A DNA stretch of 64,000 bases from Symbiodinium microadriaticum (lineage: Eukaryota; Sar; Dinophyceae; Suessiales; Symbiodiniaceae): assembly GCA_001939145.1 (NCBI GenBank), contig LSRX01000295.1, positions 293,557-357,556 on the forward strand. The letters run 5' to 3'. Under the pieces are notes generated by a model. The model had not been told where the DNA came from and ran no database searches. It saw only the letters and a program-made list of their open reading frames with translations. A program made the translations under genes and the position numbers. Positions 32,655 to 44,108 of the stretch are shown one piece after another. Positions within the stretch are counted from its first letter, which is position 1; each line of letters starts with the position of its first letter.

Positions 32655-33010
32655 AACTTAAAACCGTGAAGCCCTAAACTCCAGGCTTGGGCGATGCTCT
32701 TCATCATTGCTCCACGGTCGTCCGAAGTCGATGAGGTCGGCAAACGCAGAGGGAGCAGAGCGCTTACGACCGCGGACGAGGTTCTCCAAATTCAGGATAA
32801 GTGCAGAGAACTTGGTCTTACTGGTGTAAATAGGCAGAGGACCATCTTCTGCAAGACCAAACGATGGAAATTTCTCCGGCGCATTGGCGTTAGTCGGACG
32901 CACTGCTGGCCAATCGGGGCTACATCTGTCAATTTGCTCTGCCTGGGGCTACACAGCCAATTTCAGCCGTCTGCGGCCCCAATGGGGGTTTGGGGTCCAG
33001 GGCCCTAGGC
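32655..33010. other. Unique island, coding status unclear
   Basis: Both strands carry long open frames: 32,694-33,008 plus and 32,658-32,903 minus. The minus frame includes SALILNLENLVRGRKRSAPS and LIDFGRPWSNDEE, the plus frame VLQIQDKCRELGLTGVNRQR. Each looks protein-like and I cannot choose. No family recognised. Confidence 0.35.
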
Positions 33011-33062
33011 TTAATCTAGAGCACTTGACCCGCTTGGGCCACTGATCCTGTAGTCTGCTTCC

Positions 33063-33180
33063 CAGACCACCGGAAGGATCTACAAAGTAGATCCCCATAC
33101 CTTGGGACCCTATACTACTCAGGGGTACTTCAAAGGAACCCCCTTAGGGGATCTATTTTTTAGATCCTTCCGGTAGTCTG
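33063..33180. mobile_element. Hairpin element, family PE12
   Basis: CCAGACCACCGGAAGGATCT left and AGATCCTTCCGGTAGTCTG right, interior GTAGATCCCCATACC and CCTTAGGGGATCTAT. Only copy seen in the window. Confidence 0.8.
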
Positions 33181-33404
33181 CTTACGGTCTCGGGACTTAC
33201 TGGAGGCTCTCGACTTCTTCGCCTTGGGGCTTTGCATCAAGAGCATTTCGGCTTTAACTTTAGGGGTTGGGGAAGCAACGCGGCAGGATGAAGGTACTTT
33301 TGGGGAGACTGCTAGTAATCCTTTTGACAGACCTTCTCGAATGCCTCTTCCTCTTCACAAAACCATTTTTGAACCTATGCCTATGACAGCCAAGGGTTTA
33401 AGGT

Positions 33405-33560
33405 AGCAAGCTTTAAACCCTAAACCTCACAACCCTAAACCCTAAACCCTAAACCGGCCCTGAGCCCTAAACTCTAGACTCTACACCCTAAACCCTAAAC
33501 CCTAAACCCCAAGCCCCTAAACCCCTAAACCCTCTAAACCCCTAAACCCTCTAAACCTTA
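33405..33560. repeat. CCCTAAA telomere-like tract
   Basis: Degenerate CCCTAAA units with CCCTCTAAACC and CCCTGAGCC variants. Confidence 0.8.
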
Positions 33561-34638
33561 AAATTTCACCGTTCAGCCTCTGTAACTCTGAGCACCTAGC
33601 CGGAGCCCGATGAAAATCTTGTTTGGCTACATGGTGTAGGGAGTGTAGGGCTTACGGTTTCAGGATTTCGGGCTAAAGGGTGGGCGATGTAGAGTGCGAG
33701 TGCCAGACCCAAACACTAAACCTCGGCCCCAAGCTGGCACATTCGGTCCGAACCCCTACTATGTAAGGCTGTTGGGCTATTTGAGCCTTAGGGAAAGGGA
33801 ACCCAGTGGAGAATCCTGTCAGCGACTGATCCTTTCATTCTTTCCAGAGGCCCTGCCCTTATAGTGATTTCAAGAAAACCAGTGCAGAACCATGTAAAAA
33901 ACACCTGAAAGGAACCTCGTACAAAAAGGCAAAACCCCGAAACCCTAAATCGTTCCAGGAAAATCGGAACAGGGACGAGAGATGATGGGTGCTGGGTTTC
34001 CCTGCAGATCCCGTATAGCAGCCCAACCAAGGTCTAAAACCTCTTTTGATCTCTTATAGGAGCCCTATATATCCATCAAGTGCTGTCTCAAGGGCGCTGT
34101 CCGCAGGAGTTCTGCTGGACTTCGTCATGGCTGGGACGCTGACTATTAGACTCCAAGAAGCCAGGAGTCTTGTGGTGTTCACGGGTTTGGGCCTAAGCCC
34201 TAAACTCTAAAACCCGTGAGTGAATGGGTTTAGAGTTTAGGGATGTTTAGGGATGGAGGGTCTAGGTTTCCGGGTTTAGGGCTAGGGTTTTAGGGTTGAG
34301 GGGTGGTAGATTGGGGGTTTTGGGGTGCAGGATTTAGGATTGGCTTTGAGAGGGGTCTCAAGGTTTGCCCCTGAGCCCCAGGCCATCGAATTGCGCAGTT
34401 TGCAAGAGCTTCAGGGATGATAAACGAGGGATGTTGGCATAAACGCTAACCCTAAACTTTAAAACTCTAAACCCTAAACCCCTAAACCCCTAAACTTTAA
34501 ATTAGGGTTTGGACGCCGGGTGGTTTTAGCTGTACAGGAACCTGGCTTTGATCCGAAACTCACCGGGTTCCACCAATTCTTGCGATGCTCTTCCAAGACC
34601 CTATAAACCCTACCTTCTTATAAAGACTTTTTGGATTA

Positions 34639-34672
34639 GGGTTTTGGGTTTTGGGTTTTGGGTTTTGGGTTT
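34639..34672. repeat. TTTTGGG variant heptamer array
   Basis: Four consecutive GGGTTTT heptamers in which the usual A of TTTAGGG is replaced by T. It is homogeneous, unlike the scattered variants elsewhere. Confidence 0.85.
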
Positions 34673-36654
34673 AAGGACTTACATCCGGAAATCAAGCTAA
34701 GGATCCCTCAAACGGCAGGTTCTTGAGGGTCCAGGTTGACATAAGGCTATCACTCCCGGCTGTTGATAGCAGTTTCCTGCCTCCTCTCTCCCTCTCTGCA
34801 AGAATGTTAAATGCCTTCTGGGATTCCCACACGCTTTCTTGGGGATATCCACCACACGAACGAGCCCCAAGCTGGGCTTAATGTCCTGAACCTTCACTCC
34901 TGTCAACTCCTAGATGTTCATATTGTTCCAATATCCTCCAGTTTGGTTCCATTTAGGGTTTACAGATTGAACCGAGGAAGCAAGGCCACCATACAAGGAA
35001 ACTACGATTCAGTGGCTACTATAGGTAGACGAAAACCACGCAGAGCAAGGAAGGGCTAAACCCTAAATCCCCCATTCCCTAAACTCTACACTAGACGAAA
35101 ACAAAGACACCCCAGCTTCCCTCGCTTACTGATTGCACTACCCTAAACCCTAAACCCTAACTCCTAGTTCTTTTAAGTTTCCTGGTTCTGGGCTTGCGGA
35201 GTTAAACCTGAGGTCTTCCGATCTGGATACCACAGAGACCAATATTGTTGAGCAAGGAGTTTAGGGTTTGGGGCTTAGGGTTTAGGGTGGTTAGACCTGA
35301 AACAATATATAATATACTTTGATAGTGGGGCCCCTGTTACTTAAGGTAACCTCCTTAACTAACGGGTTTGCGGCTCGCTGGCTCAGGGATCTTCTGATGC
35401 GCTACGGTTTCGGGCTTCGGATTTAAGTTGGCCGGGGGTTTAGAGACTAGCCACCTGGAGCCTATAACCCTTAACCCCTACATCTTAAAGTCTATAGGTC
35501 TTTAGAATAGCAACCACAAGTTCAGCCACGTTGTTCACGACCCCGGCCAGCCTACTTAGAATCGCCTTGCGGTCGACGCTTTTCCGCCAAGTCCTACGTA
35601 CACCCTATGCTAGGGTTTAGGGTTTGGGTTTTATGGTCCTGCACTCCCAACTCTATACCCCAACACGCTCACACCCGAAATCCGAAGACCTTACTTAAGG
35701 CACCATTTGGATGAACGTTTAAACCTCTATACAAAACCCCAAATTTTAGGGTTTAGGGTTTAGGGTAACATTATACAAAACCCTTAGACGACCCTCTTAG
35801 AGCCCTCATAAAGCCCTATATTTAGGCGCTGTGAAACCTTTGGGGTCCCGGAACACAGCCTTCTACAACTCTTGCAGCACCGCTTTCAAAACCTTCAAGC
35901 CAAACACAAACCCCTAGCACTCTTTAGGGTTTAGGGCTTAGGGCCTATAGACCCTAAACCCTAAACCCCTAAACCCTAAACCCTTTGTAGAGCACTTTAT
36001 TCACCGTGATCGTTTTGAGGGTTGGATCCTGCGGGTCTGGATCCCGGCTCTTGTTTGTCTTTGTCAGAAGTCCCGGATGAATCAGGCATGAACATTCCAG
36101 CACAAAGTCACACAACCTGCTTCGCAAAATTCACTTCCGAATATGTTGCATCCTGCTTCAATTAAACCCTAAACCCTAAACCCTAAAAGGTAGCGTCCAA
36201 CTTTTGAGGAAGTTGGTTTGGGCCTTAAAAAAACCCCATGAATCCAGGCCCCCCAGGATCCAACCCCCCAGAACGATCACGGGGATTTATAAAGCCCTAA
36301 ACTCAACCTCTAAGCCCTAAGCCCTACACAACAGTAGATTCTGACCCCTATTTAATTACAGGAACTTAAAAAAAAAACAGCAGATTGGTGGATCCCCAGA
36401 CAAACTCTAAACCTGAAGCTTAAGTACAACCCTTTAAAGGAGCCCCAAACCCACCCAGCTGAGTGTCCCGGCGACACCCTGAAACCTTCGCATGGCTTTC
36501 GCTCGGAGGGTAGAAGGAACGAGCCATCGTTCATCCTGACTAGGGCCCAAGGCTTAAGGGTGTAGGGTTTCGGAATTCAGGGTTTCACCCTGACAGACAC
36601 AAGAGGGCGTTTAGAGGATTTGGGCGGTTTAGAGTTTGGTGGAAACGAACTCTG

Positions 36655-36750
36655 CATTCAGCCGGGCACGATGCGAATCTGCTCCTCAAGTCGCTCGCAG
36701 TCGTGCAAAAACGTGTTGCGTACGCACAGCTTCTCTTCTCCAGCCCGCAG
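36655..36750 (-). CDS. Possible exon fragment (unrecognised)
   Basis: On the minus strand, one frame reads AGEEKLCVRNTFLHDCERLE followed by EQIRIVPG and a stop. The VRNTFLH style of motif is one I associate with dinoflagellate proteins, but no domain can be named and no splice sites are certain. A competing plus-strand frame covers 36,636-36,890. It lies just beside the PE3 element at 36,885. Confidence 0.28.
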
Positions 36751-36884
36751 GCTTTGCCGTGATGCTGCTACCGTCGCCGGTGCCTGTTGAGGTTGCAGTG
36801 GATGTGGCTCAGCTGGTACCGATTTTTCTGCACCGACAGTTGACCGACTTCGCTGACCTTTGTTGCTGGTCCCAGAAAGACATA

Positions 36885-36985
36885 CGGTAGATGATCAAAA
36901 TCCTGCATTACCCATTATAAGGAATATACCATAATTCCCATAGTTTAGGATCCTTAAGGTCATGCAGGATTTATATCATCAACAG
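36885..36985. mobile_element. Hairpin element, family PE3 (101 bp, TA-flanked)
   Basis: CGGTAGATGATCAAAATCCT left and CATGCAGGATTTATATCATC right, TA at 36,883-36,884 and 36,986-36,987. The interior is almost identical to 20,823-20,923 (CATTACCCATTATAAGGAAT). Confidence 0.9.
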
Positions 36986-37089
36986 TACCACGACCACGAG
37001 GAAGAGGTCCCGGCTGACCAGACAAAAAAAAGGCTCCTAGAGCTTCCAAGATTTGGGGTTCCTTTAAAAGGGCTATTTGAAGGGATCTA

Positions 37090-37640
37090 TAGGGTTCCTT
37101 AAAGGGTTTTAGGGTTTTAGGGGTTTTAGGGGTTTTAGGGCTTTAGGGTTTTAGGGTTTTAGGGTCAATCATGGTTTTACAGGGAGCGTTGGCTTTTATG
37201 GGTTGTATACAGGGTTTAATACACGTCAACACCCCTTGACTGAGGAATATTCCTTTAACTGTAACTGGAGGAGCATTCGTCTAGCGGCATTGAGCTCTCT
37301 GAGCAGAAGCTAAACTCTAAACCCTAAACCCCTAAACCCTTAAACCCTAAACCCCTAACCCCTAAACCCGTAAACCCTTAAACCCTAAACCCCTAACCCC
37401 TAAACCGTTTGGAGCCTGGCTCCAGGATTTCGGGTCCAAGGCAGAAGCATCATGGCAGGAGCTCCTTAAAGTTGGGATGTGGAAATTGCGAATCCGTCCC
37501 GGATTTACTTGAAGTTCTACCTTAAACCCTAGGCCCCAGGCCTCTAGTCAATTCCCTATAAGCCCCAGAAACCGAAACCCTAAACCCCCAGAACCCCCAA
37601 ACCCTAAAAACCCGGAACCCCTAAACCCCAGCACTGTAGG
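37090..37640. repeat. Telomere-like tracts, including 40-bp duplication
   Basis: TTTTAGGG(G) units at 37,100-37,165, CCCTAAA-type at 37,312-37,406 containing the phrase CCCTTAAACCCTAAACCCCT twice about 42 bases apart, and CCCTAAA-type at 37,575-37,630. Confidence 0.75.
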
Positions 37641-37835
37641 ACCTTTGGAGTTCGCAGAGAGCGGAGGTACCATCAAGTTCCCAAGGAGCCGCCGCTATGC
37701 TCAACCCAAAAAGCCGGGATCCGATCTTTCTGTGTGTGGGTACTACAGAAGCCTAAATGATTATCAATATTTATTCCGTAGGCTTATGAAAAATCGGGTT
37801 TAGGGTTTAGGGGTTTAGGGCTTAAGGGTTTAAGG

Positions 37836-37889
37836 GTTGCTACACTATGAAAGGAGCCCAAAACCCCATTCTAGTCATTAAGGCCCCTA
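37836..37889. mobile_element. PE2 right-half fragment
   Basis: AAGGAGCCCAAAACCCCATT and TCATTAAGGCCCCTAC are the right arm of PE2. The left arm is replaced by TTTAGGG repeats, so the hairpin is broken where telomere-like sequence begins. Confidence 0.6.
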
Positions 37890-38945
37890 CATTAGATCTC
37901 TAAATTAGGGTTGCCTTTTAGGTTTCCAAAATAATGTAGTATGGCGCCCTTTTTTTCGGACCCCAAAAGTGATCCTAATTATAGAGAACTACCCATGTAG
38001 AGGCGGGTTTTGGGTTTGGGGTTTAGGGGGGTAGGGCCGTTTTTGTGATGGGCCCTTTTCGACTTGCCATGCTTCACCGAATGCCATTGATTGGCAAAGC
38101 CAGGCTATCCACTGCACAGACCCGGGCGGCAACCCAGCATCACGCAGGATATCCCCAACCACCAAGGAGCTGGGGTTTAGGAGTTTCGGGTTTACTGGTT
38201 TCTGTACGGCTTAGGGTTTTGCGTTTTGGGTTTGTGAATGTAGGCTTCGGCCCGGAACGTACCCCAGCGCAACCCTACATGTTGCTTGCACAGGGATTCG
38301 TGGCCAAAGATCGACAAATCGATGACAGGCCCTTCGGCAGAACGTACACCAACAACCCTAAACCCTAAACCCCTAAACCCTAAAACCCTAAACCCAAAAC
38401 CCTAAACCCTCAAATTTTGTTTGGACAAGGATGGGCCTCCAGCTGCACCCCCTCCCGCCATAAGGCTCCAAAGAATCTTCAATCTTGGAGGCGCTTGCGG
38501 ATAGGGAGCCATTTAATCTCGGGTCTCCACTTCAAAACCCTAAACCCTAAACCGGCCCTAGACCTGAAACCCAGGCGGGTTAAGTATAAGACCTGTAAGG
38601 CCCAAAACCCGTCATTTTGGGGGTGCCCTACCCAGACGAACGGGGTTCTGGGTGATACTATTCAGTATTATGAAGAAAATTGAAGGAGTGTTTCGTATGG
38701 TGATATTATAGGATATCTATAATGGAACTTGGAGGAGTAGCATGGGAAATTGTTCGGGCACTGATATTTCAAATCAAAGCCATTAAAATGAGCCAACGTC
38801 AATCGGCCTGCGGAGGGCAGCTGACGGCGTCCCAGGCATCGACTGGGAAGCAGCGCCAGATCAGTTTTGCTGGAGGGTGGGTTTACACCAGATAGCTTTG
38901 ATACGCTGCCCCTAAACCCTATATCACAACAAGAAGAATAGCTTA

Positions 38946-39055
38946 CTTGGAGGTTCATGGGTAGTTATAAGTGAGGTTATAAGCCCCCTAATATGGGTTA
39001 TGACTATAGTTACCCTACTTAGAACTCCACTTATGGTTACCCATGAACCTCCAAG
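38946..39055. mobile_element. Hairpin element, family PE8, best copy
   Basis: CTTGGAGGTTCATGGGTAGT and GGTTACCCATGAACCTCCAAG arms, TA at 38,944-38,945 and 39,056-39,057. 110 bp long. A fragment ACGAACCTCCAAGTAGGCC recurs at about 39,142. Confidence 0.9.
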
Positions 39056-39280
39056 TAGGCCCAAAACCTAAACCCTTAAATAAACCATTAAAGAAACCCT
39101 TAAAGGAACCCTTAAAGAAACCCTAAAAGCCTTAAAAGAACCCACGAACCTCCAAGTAGGCCGTATAAAACAAGCCTCGCTTTAGCTGGCAGACTCAAAG
39201 TCTTTGGTTCATCAGGGCTTACTGTGTGGCTTTCGGAGTGGGGACTAAACCCCCAAAACGCCTGATCATAAAGCCTAATA

Positions 39281-39377
39281 TAGGGGCCTTAATGATTAGA
39301 ATAGGGTTTTGGGGGGCTCCTTACTAGAATTATAGTGTAATATACTCAAAACCCTATTCTAATTATTAAGGCCCCTA
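39281..39377. mobile_element. Hairpin element, family PE2, best copy
   Basis: TAGGGGCCTTAATGATTAGA left and TCTAATTATTAAGGCCCCTA right. AATAGGGTTTTGGGG and TCAAAACCCTATT also pair, giving arms of about 35 bases. Confidence 0.88.
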
Positions 39378-39477
39378 CAGTAAACTGACTAAGTGGAGAG
39401 CCTCAAGAAATCGATTGCCGAATAGCCATCTTGTCGGTTTACGACATTTTTTAGTTGTCTGAGCGACTTCCAACATA

Positions 39478-39583
39478 TGGGGGTTTCCGAAAATAGGGGA
39501 CCCTAATTATAGCACCCTAAATAGTAGGATCCTCATTATAAGGACCCCAAAATTAAGGTACCCCCTATTTTCGGAAACTCCCA
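39478..39583. mobile_element. Hairpin element, family PE5, TA-flanked
   Basis: TGGGGGTTTCCGAAAATAGG and CTATTTTCGGAAACTCCCA arms, with TA at 39,476-39,477 and 39,584-39,585. Confidence 0.88.
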
Positions 39584-40134
39584 TATGACTGAGATTGAGG
39601 CCAAGAGACACAGGGTTCCCCAAGCTTGTGCACAACATGACCCCTACAGTTCTGAGAATCCTGTGTGCCATTGGACCAAGTTCACCCTCAAAACCCTATT
39701 CCAATATCAAGGCCAATACAGTATACTGTATACGGGCCCATTCTTCCAAATGTTGACTCTGGCTAATATGACACAGCTGACACATGGTTGAAGCTACAAA
39801 AGCTGGCATGCGGCATGCTACGCAAGAAAACCGGGTATACTGCCAAGCAGGATGTTGGCTTCACAGTCTTACTCTCGGGTTTGGCGCGTAGGGGTTGGAG
39901 TCTTGTGCGGATTACCTGTGACCCCCAAACCCCTACGAAATAGTGGTTTATGATCCCTTTTATGATATAGGATATCCAACCCCTAAAGCAATANAATATC
40001 GGGACCCCCACTCGTAGAGACGTGCGCGTCCGCTTCATGTCGTTGAGGTAGTTGCCCAAAGCTGGCAGAGCAGGGAGGTCGAGCATTCGGGGTTCGGCTT
40101 TCTGGCTTAGGGTCTAGGCGTTTTCAGTGCCAAA

Positions 40135-40244
40135 CCTTAAGGACGAAATGACCCTTAAAAGTAGGGGCCCTATAGCCTTATAAAATGAATCCCTATATGA
40201 TATATGAACCCTAAAACCTTTCAGGGTTCATTTCGTCCCTAAGG
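40135..40244. mobile_element. Hairpin element, family PE6
   Basis: CCTTAAGGACGAAATGACCC left and GGGTTCATTTCGTCCCTAAGG right. Nearly identical to 16,546-16,654 despite lying 23.6 kb away. Confidence 0.88.
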
Positions 40245-40679
40245 AAAAGAACTAGAACTAGACTGTCTCCACAAATATGGAGAAGGAAACGTTTTGAATG
40301 GAAGCTTGAAGAAATGTTGATAGTTACCCTGAGTGTCTTGATACATACGCGGCCCCCCCACGCCCCAGCCCCCCAACCCAAAAAAACACAAACCAAACAA
40401 ACAAAAAACAAAATAGCACCTCTGATGCCCTAAATCCTAAACCCGAAACCTTAAATCCCAAGCCCCGAGCCCTAAACATTGAAGGGGAGCCCTAAACGGA
40501 GCCAAGGGCCTCTCCTAGGAGCTTCCCCGAACCGACCTTGGGGATAGCTAGGACCCTCAGGGCGCTTGAAGCTTATTGGGGATTCGGGCTTATATTGTTT
40601 AGGGCTTAGGGTTTAGGGTTTAGGATTCGGGCTTATATGGTCTAGGGCTTCGGGTTTGGGGTTTAGGATTCGAGCTTAT

Positions 40680-40862
40680 ATGGTTTATATTATAGGGTTT
40701 AATAGGGTTCAGATAGGGTTTATATGGTCTTAAAGGGTTTTCGGGCTTGTGTGGTTTTCACTATAGGGTTTAGATAGGGTTTATATGGTCTTAAAGGGTT
40801 TTCGGGCTTGTGTGGTTTTCACTATAGGGTTTAGATAGGGTTTATATGGTCTTAAAGGGTTT
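40680..40862. repeat. 61-bp tandem repeat, about three copies
   Basis: Units start TCGGGCTTGTGTGGTTTTCA at 40,741 and 40,802, with a partial diverged copy before them. Each unit embeds TATAGGGTTTAGATAGGGTT, so it is a higher-order repeat built from telomere-like sequence. Confidence 0.88.
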
Positions 40863-41253
40863 AGTGTTTAGGGTTTAGTCGGGCTTATATGGTATAGGGT
40901 TTAGGGATTGTATAGGTTTTATATGGTTTAAACGATCAACGACCTTAGTAGGTAGAGTTCTAAATAAAGTATCCATACTTATAGTTGCGAATAACCGCAA
41001 TCAACATACTTGTAACCTGTAACAACCCGCTTACTAAGTCGCATGATCAGGGTGAGGGGTTTAAAGGTTTGTGCTTGCTTCGATTCTAGTGGTTTGGGGT
41101 TTCCGGTAGGAATAGATGCGAGACGTGGCTGAACAGATAGAAGCAACTTTACCACTGTCAACCTAAACCCTGAACCCTAAAAGCCCTAAAGCCTTTGCTT
41201 TTCTGCATGCATCGTAAGGTGTGAGCAGATTAAGCACCCGGATAATTGAAAAA

Positions 41254-41340
41254 CATACCAATATTGAGGAATATACGTTGAATCACATCTGGGATCCGAT
41301 CATCATGTATGGTATAGAATATTCCTTAAGCAAGGTATGG
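41254..41340. mobile_element. Hairpin element, family PE15 (single copy)
   Basis: CATACCAATATTGAGGAATATAC left and GAATATTCCTTAAGCAAGGT right, imperfect. It shares GGAATATAC with PE3 and PE4. Confidence 0.5.
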
Positions 41341-41623
41341 TGGGAGGTCTGGACAGTTGCGGCTGCAATGATTCTTATCTAGGCTGTTCAGGAAACCACT
41401 GGCAAAAAAAACACCAAATCCCCCTGCTCGCCACGCAAAACACTGAAAGACCCTCAACGTTAAATGTTTAGGGTCTAGGGGTTTACTTCGTCATGTGCCC
41501 ACCCTGGTCCAATCAAGGTAGCCTTCTAGATAGTATCTAGGAATCTCTAGGCAAGCCCTGCATGCTGAACCCGTGCATGCTTCACGCCCGCAATAAGCCC
41601 GGAATCCTAAATCCCAGCCCTTA

Positions 41624-41707
41624 CCCTCAAAGGACTCATACTTTAAGGCGTGTGGGCCCAAAGACCCTATTAACAATAAGGCTTCTGGGCTATTTTGATG
41701 CAAAGGG
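41624..41707. mobile_element. Inverted-repeat element, family PE10, TA-flanked
   Basis: Begins CCCTCAAAGGACTCATACTT after TA (41,622-41,623) and ends TTGATGCAAAGGG before TA (41,708-41,709). Inverse orientation to 24,934. Confidence 0.75.
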
Positions 41708-41812
41708 TAACCACGAGAGCTCCTAAACCCGAAACCCCGAGCCCGGCATCGCTAAACCCAGTTCATGTACCAGCTGTCTGGACGCACCCACACACACACA
41801 CAACAAAACAAA

Positions 41813-41860
41813 ACCCTAAACCCTAAACCCTAAACCCTAAACCCTAAACCCTAAACCGTT
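41813..41860. repeat. Near-canonical CCCTAAA array
   Basis: Six consecutive perfect CCCTAAA heptamers, preceded by a CACACACA run. Confidence 0.92.
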
Positions 41861-41954
41861 AAAACACCAAAAAAAAAAACTACACGGCACGCCCCGCTCG
41901 CGCTCGTTGAGCTGCAGGGTTTATAGGGATTCGAACTCAAGGCTCGGAGGGTTT

Positions 41955-42060
41955 CAGGGTGCAGGGTGGGGGTTTAGGGTTTAGGGTTTATAGGGTTTAG
42001 GGCTAGGGTATAGGGTTTAGGGTTTAGGGTTAGGGTTTAGTTTAGGGTTTATAGGGTCTA
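41955..42060. repeat. TTTAGGG telomere-like tract
   Basis: TTTAGGG units with TATAGGG variants, in opposite orientation to the array 100 bases earlier. Confidence 0.85.
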
Positions 42061-42349
42061 TTCCAAAAGCCAGAAAGTTGGAACCATCCTTATCCTCATG
42101 CGCTTGATGCAAAATTAAAGGACGTCCAGCACCAAACCCGAAGCCCTAAAGAAGGGGCCGTAATAGGGCGTATATACGTTTCATAGTTCTATCAAGCAAC
42201 CCGAAGAAGTTGGTAAGGATGTCGGCTTCTATACCAAAGCCATTTTAAAACGGCCTGTGCCGATCTTGCTGCCTGTCCGCAAAGCTTCCGTAGCGCCTGC
42301 GCAGATGGGAAGGATGCTGCTACCGAAGAAATGCATAGGTTGTTAGGTC

Positions 42350-42600
42350 CCCAAGCCCTAAACCCCAAACCCCTAAAGCCCTACTCCCTAAATCCCTAAA
42401 ACCTGACACCCTAAAACCCTAGAACCCCAAACCCTAATACCCTAAACCCCTAAACCCCTAAATCCCTAAACCCTAAAACCCGAACCCCTAAAGCCCAAAC
42501 CCTCAAAACCCTAAAGCCCATACATAGCACCCTTTAAAGGAAGCCTGGGATCCCTATAGATCCCTTTAAAGGAACCCTTAAAACCCCTAAACCCCTGAGG
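42350..42600. repeat. CCCTAAA telomere-like tract
   Basis: Highly degenerate CCCTAAA, CCCCTAAA and CCCTAAAA units. Confidence 0.8.
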
Positions 42601-42827
42601 CCTCGGGTTTGTGGCCCATGCTTTTCGGGGCAGAAAACTGTGGTGCTGTGCAGGGCGCCAAAACCCTCCCTGGAGATCTTGGGTGGAGGGTTTTGTTGTT
42701 GGGGCCCTTAAAAAACTTGGGGTTTAGGGGTTTAGGGCTTCAGGGTTTTAGGGGGTTCAGGGGTTGAGGGTTCAGGGTTTTAGGGGTTTAGGGGTTTAGG
42801 GTTGAGGGGTTGAGGGGGTTTAGGGTT

Positions 42828-42906
42828 TAGAATAGGGTTTTGGGGTATATCATACTGTAACTATAAAAGGGACCCCCCCAAATAGTGTAGGTAAGTGTTT
42901 AGCCCC
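42828..42906. mobile_element. PE2 fragment fused to TTTAGGG tract
   Basis: TTTAGAATAGGGTTTTGGGG continues directly out of a TTTAGGG tract and is followed by CCCCCCCAAATAGTGTAGGT. The distal left arm is missing. Confidence 0.55.
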
Positions 42907-43174
42907 AAAATAAGGGTCTGGGCAGCATCTGTGGTGCACAGAACCCTACCTGGGATCCATGAACCTGCTGTTTAGAGGCATTGAGATACTGTTTTAGGGC
43001 CTATCCTACGTACTGCATAGTAGCCTACTGTCAAGGGTTATACCCTCTAGCAGCCTACTGTTTGAAGGGAATTACCTGATAATGCAGGGATCATAACCTA
43101 CAACCCTTGTAGAGCCCTTAACGAACACACAAAAAATAGCCCACGATGTTTCTAGAACCCTGCAGGATCCGGTA

Positions 43175-43283
43175 CCCAGAGAGCCCAATACCCCTCAATT
43201 AAGGAATATACCTTAAATTATAGGGGCCTTAATATTATGATTTAAGGTATATTCCTTAATTAAGGGGTATTGGGTTCTCTGGG
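43175..43283. mobile_element. Hairpin element, family PE4, TA-flanked
   Basis: CCCAGAGAGCCCAATACCCC and GGGGTATTGGGTTCTCTGGG arms continue as AATTAAGGAATATACCTTAA and its inverse, so nearly the whole element is one hairpin. TA at 43,173-43,174 and 43,284-43,285. Confidence 0.92.
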
Positions 43284-44108
43284 TATATCCGACCCTGCTT
43301 ATAGGGTCGGTGACATGCTCGCTTCCAGGATTGGTCGGCGGTGTCACAGCGAGCAGGTCCGACCACGAAGCCAGGGTCCGACGTGCTTCTTGCTGGGCGG
43401 AGATAAGGCTTATCGGGTTTGGGGTTCTGGGTGTTGGGGGAATATTGGGGTTTAGGGTTTAGGATTGAGGGGTTTAGCGTTTAGGGCTTAGGGTGACCAT
43501 GTCGCACCCTCCCGCCATGGGCTGCCGTTTACAAAGGAAGCTATGCAACAAAGTCCTGCAGAAGCCTAAAGCCCGAAGCCCTAAAGGGCCCTAAAGCCTT
43601 AACTTACACAGGCCCACCTTGGCTTGACCGTGGTGACATTGGCGATGGCATCGGCGTTGCCGGTGCCTTGGCTTGACTGAAGCAGCCCTGAACTTAAGAA
43701 AGGGCGTTTAGGTTCAGGGTTTGCAGGATGCCCCTATATAAACCTATGATAGGGGCGTTGCTTATTAAGACTGGAGTAGATGCAAGAAGGACCCTAAAGG
43801 AAAATGCTGTAAGTATTTTTGCTTCTGTAGTAAAAGCCCGGACCCGGGCAGCCATCAGTAGAAAAGAGCGAACTAGACAGAACTGCTCAAGGCCAAGAAA
43901 CAACTGACTATCCACCATCCCAACAAAATGGTGGAGCTTTCAATACCCCCGGAACCCTAAACCCTTCAAACCTCAAACCCCACACACCTAAACCCGGACA
44001 CCCAAAACCCAAAAACTAAACCCTAAATCTACACCCTATTAACCACCACTACAGCCCAAAGCCTAACCACAAAACCCTTCATTTATTGGTCATGATTCGT
44101 GTGTTCTC

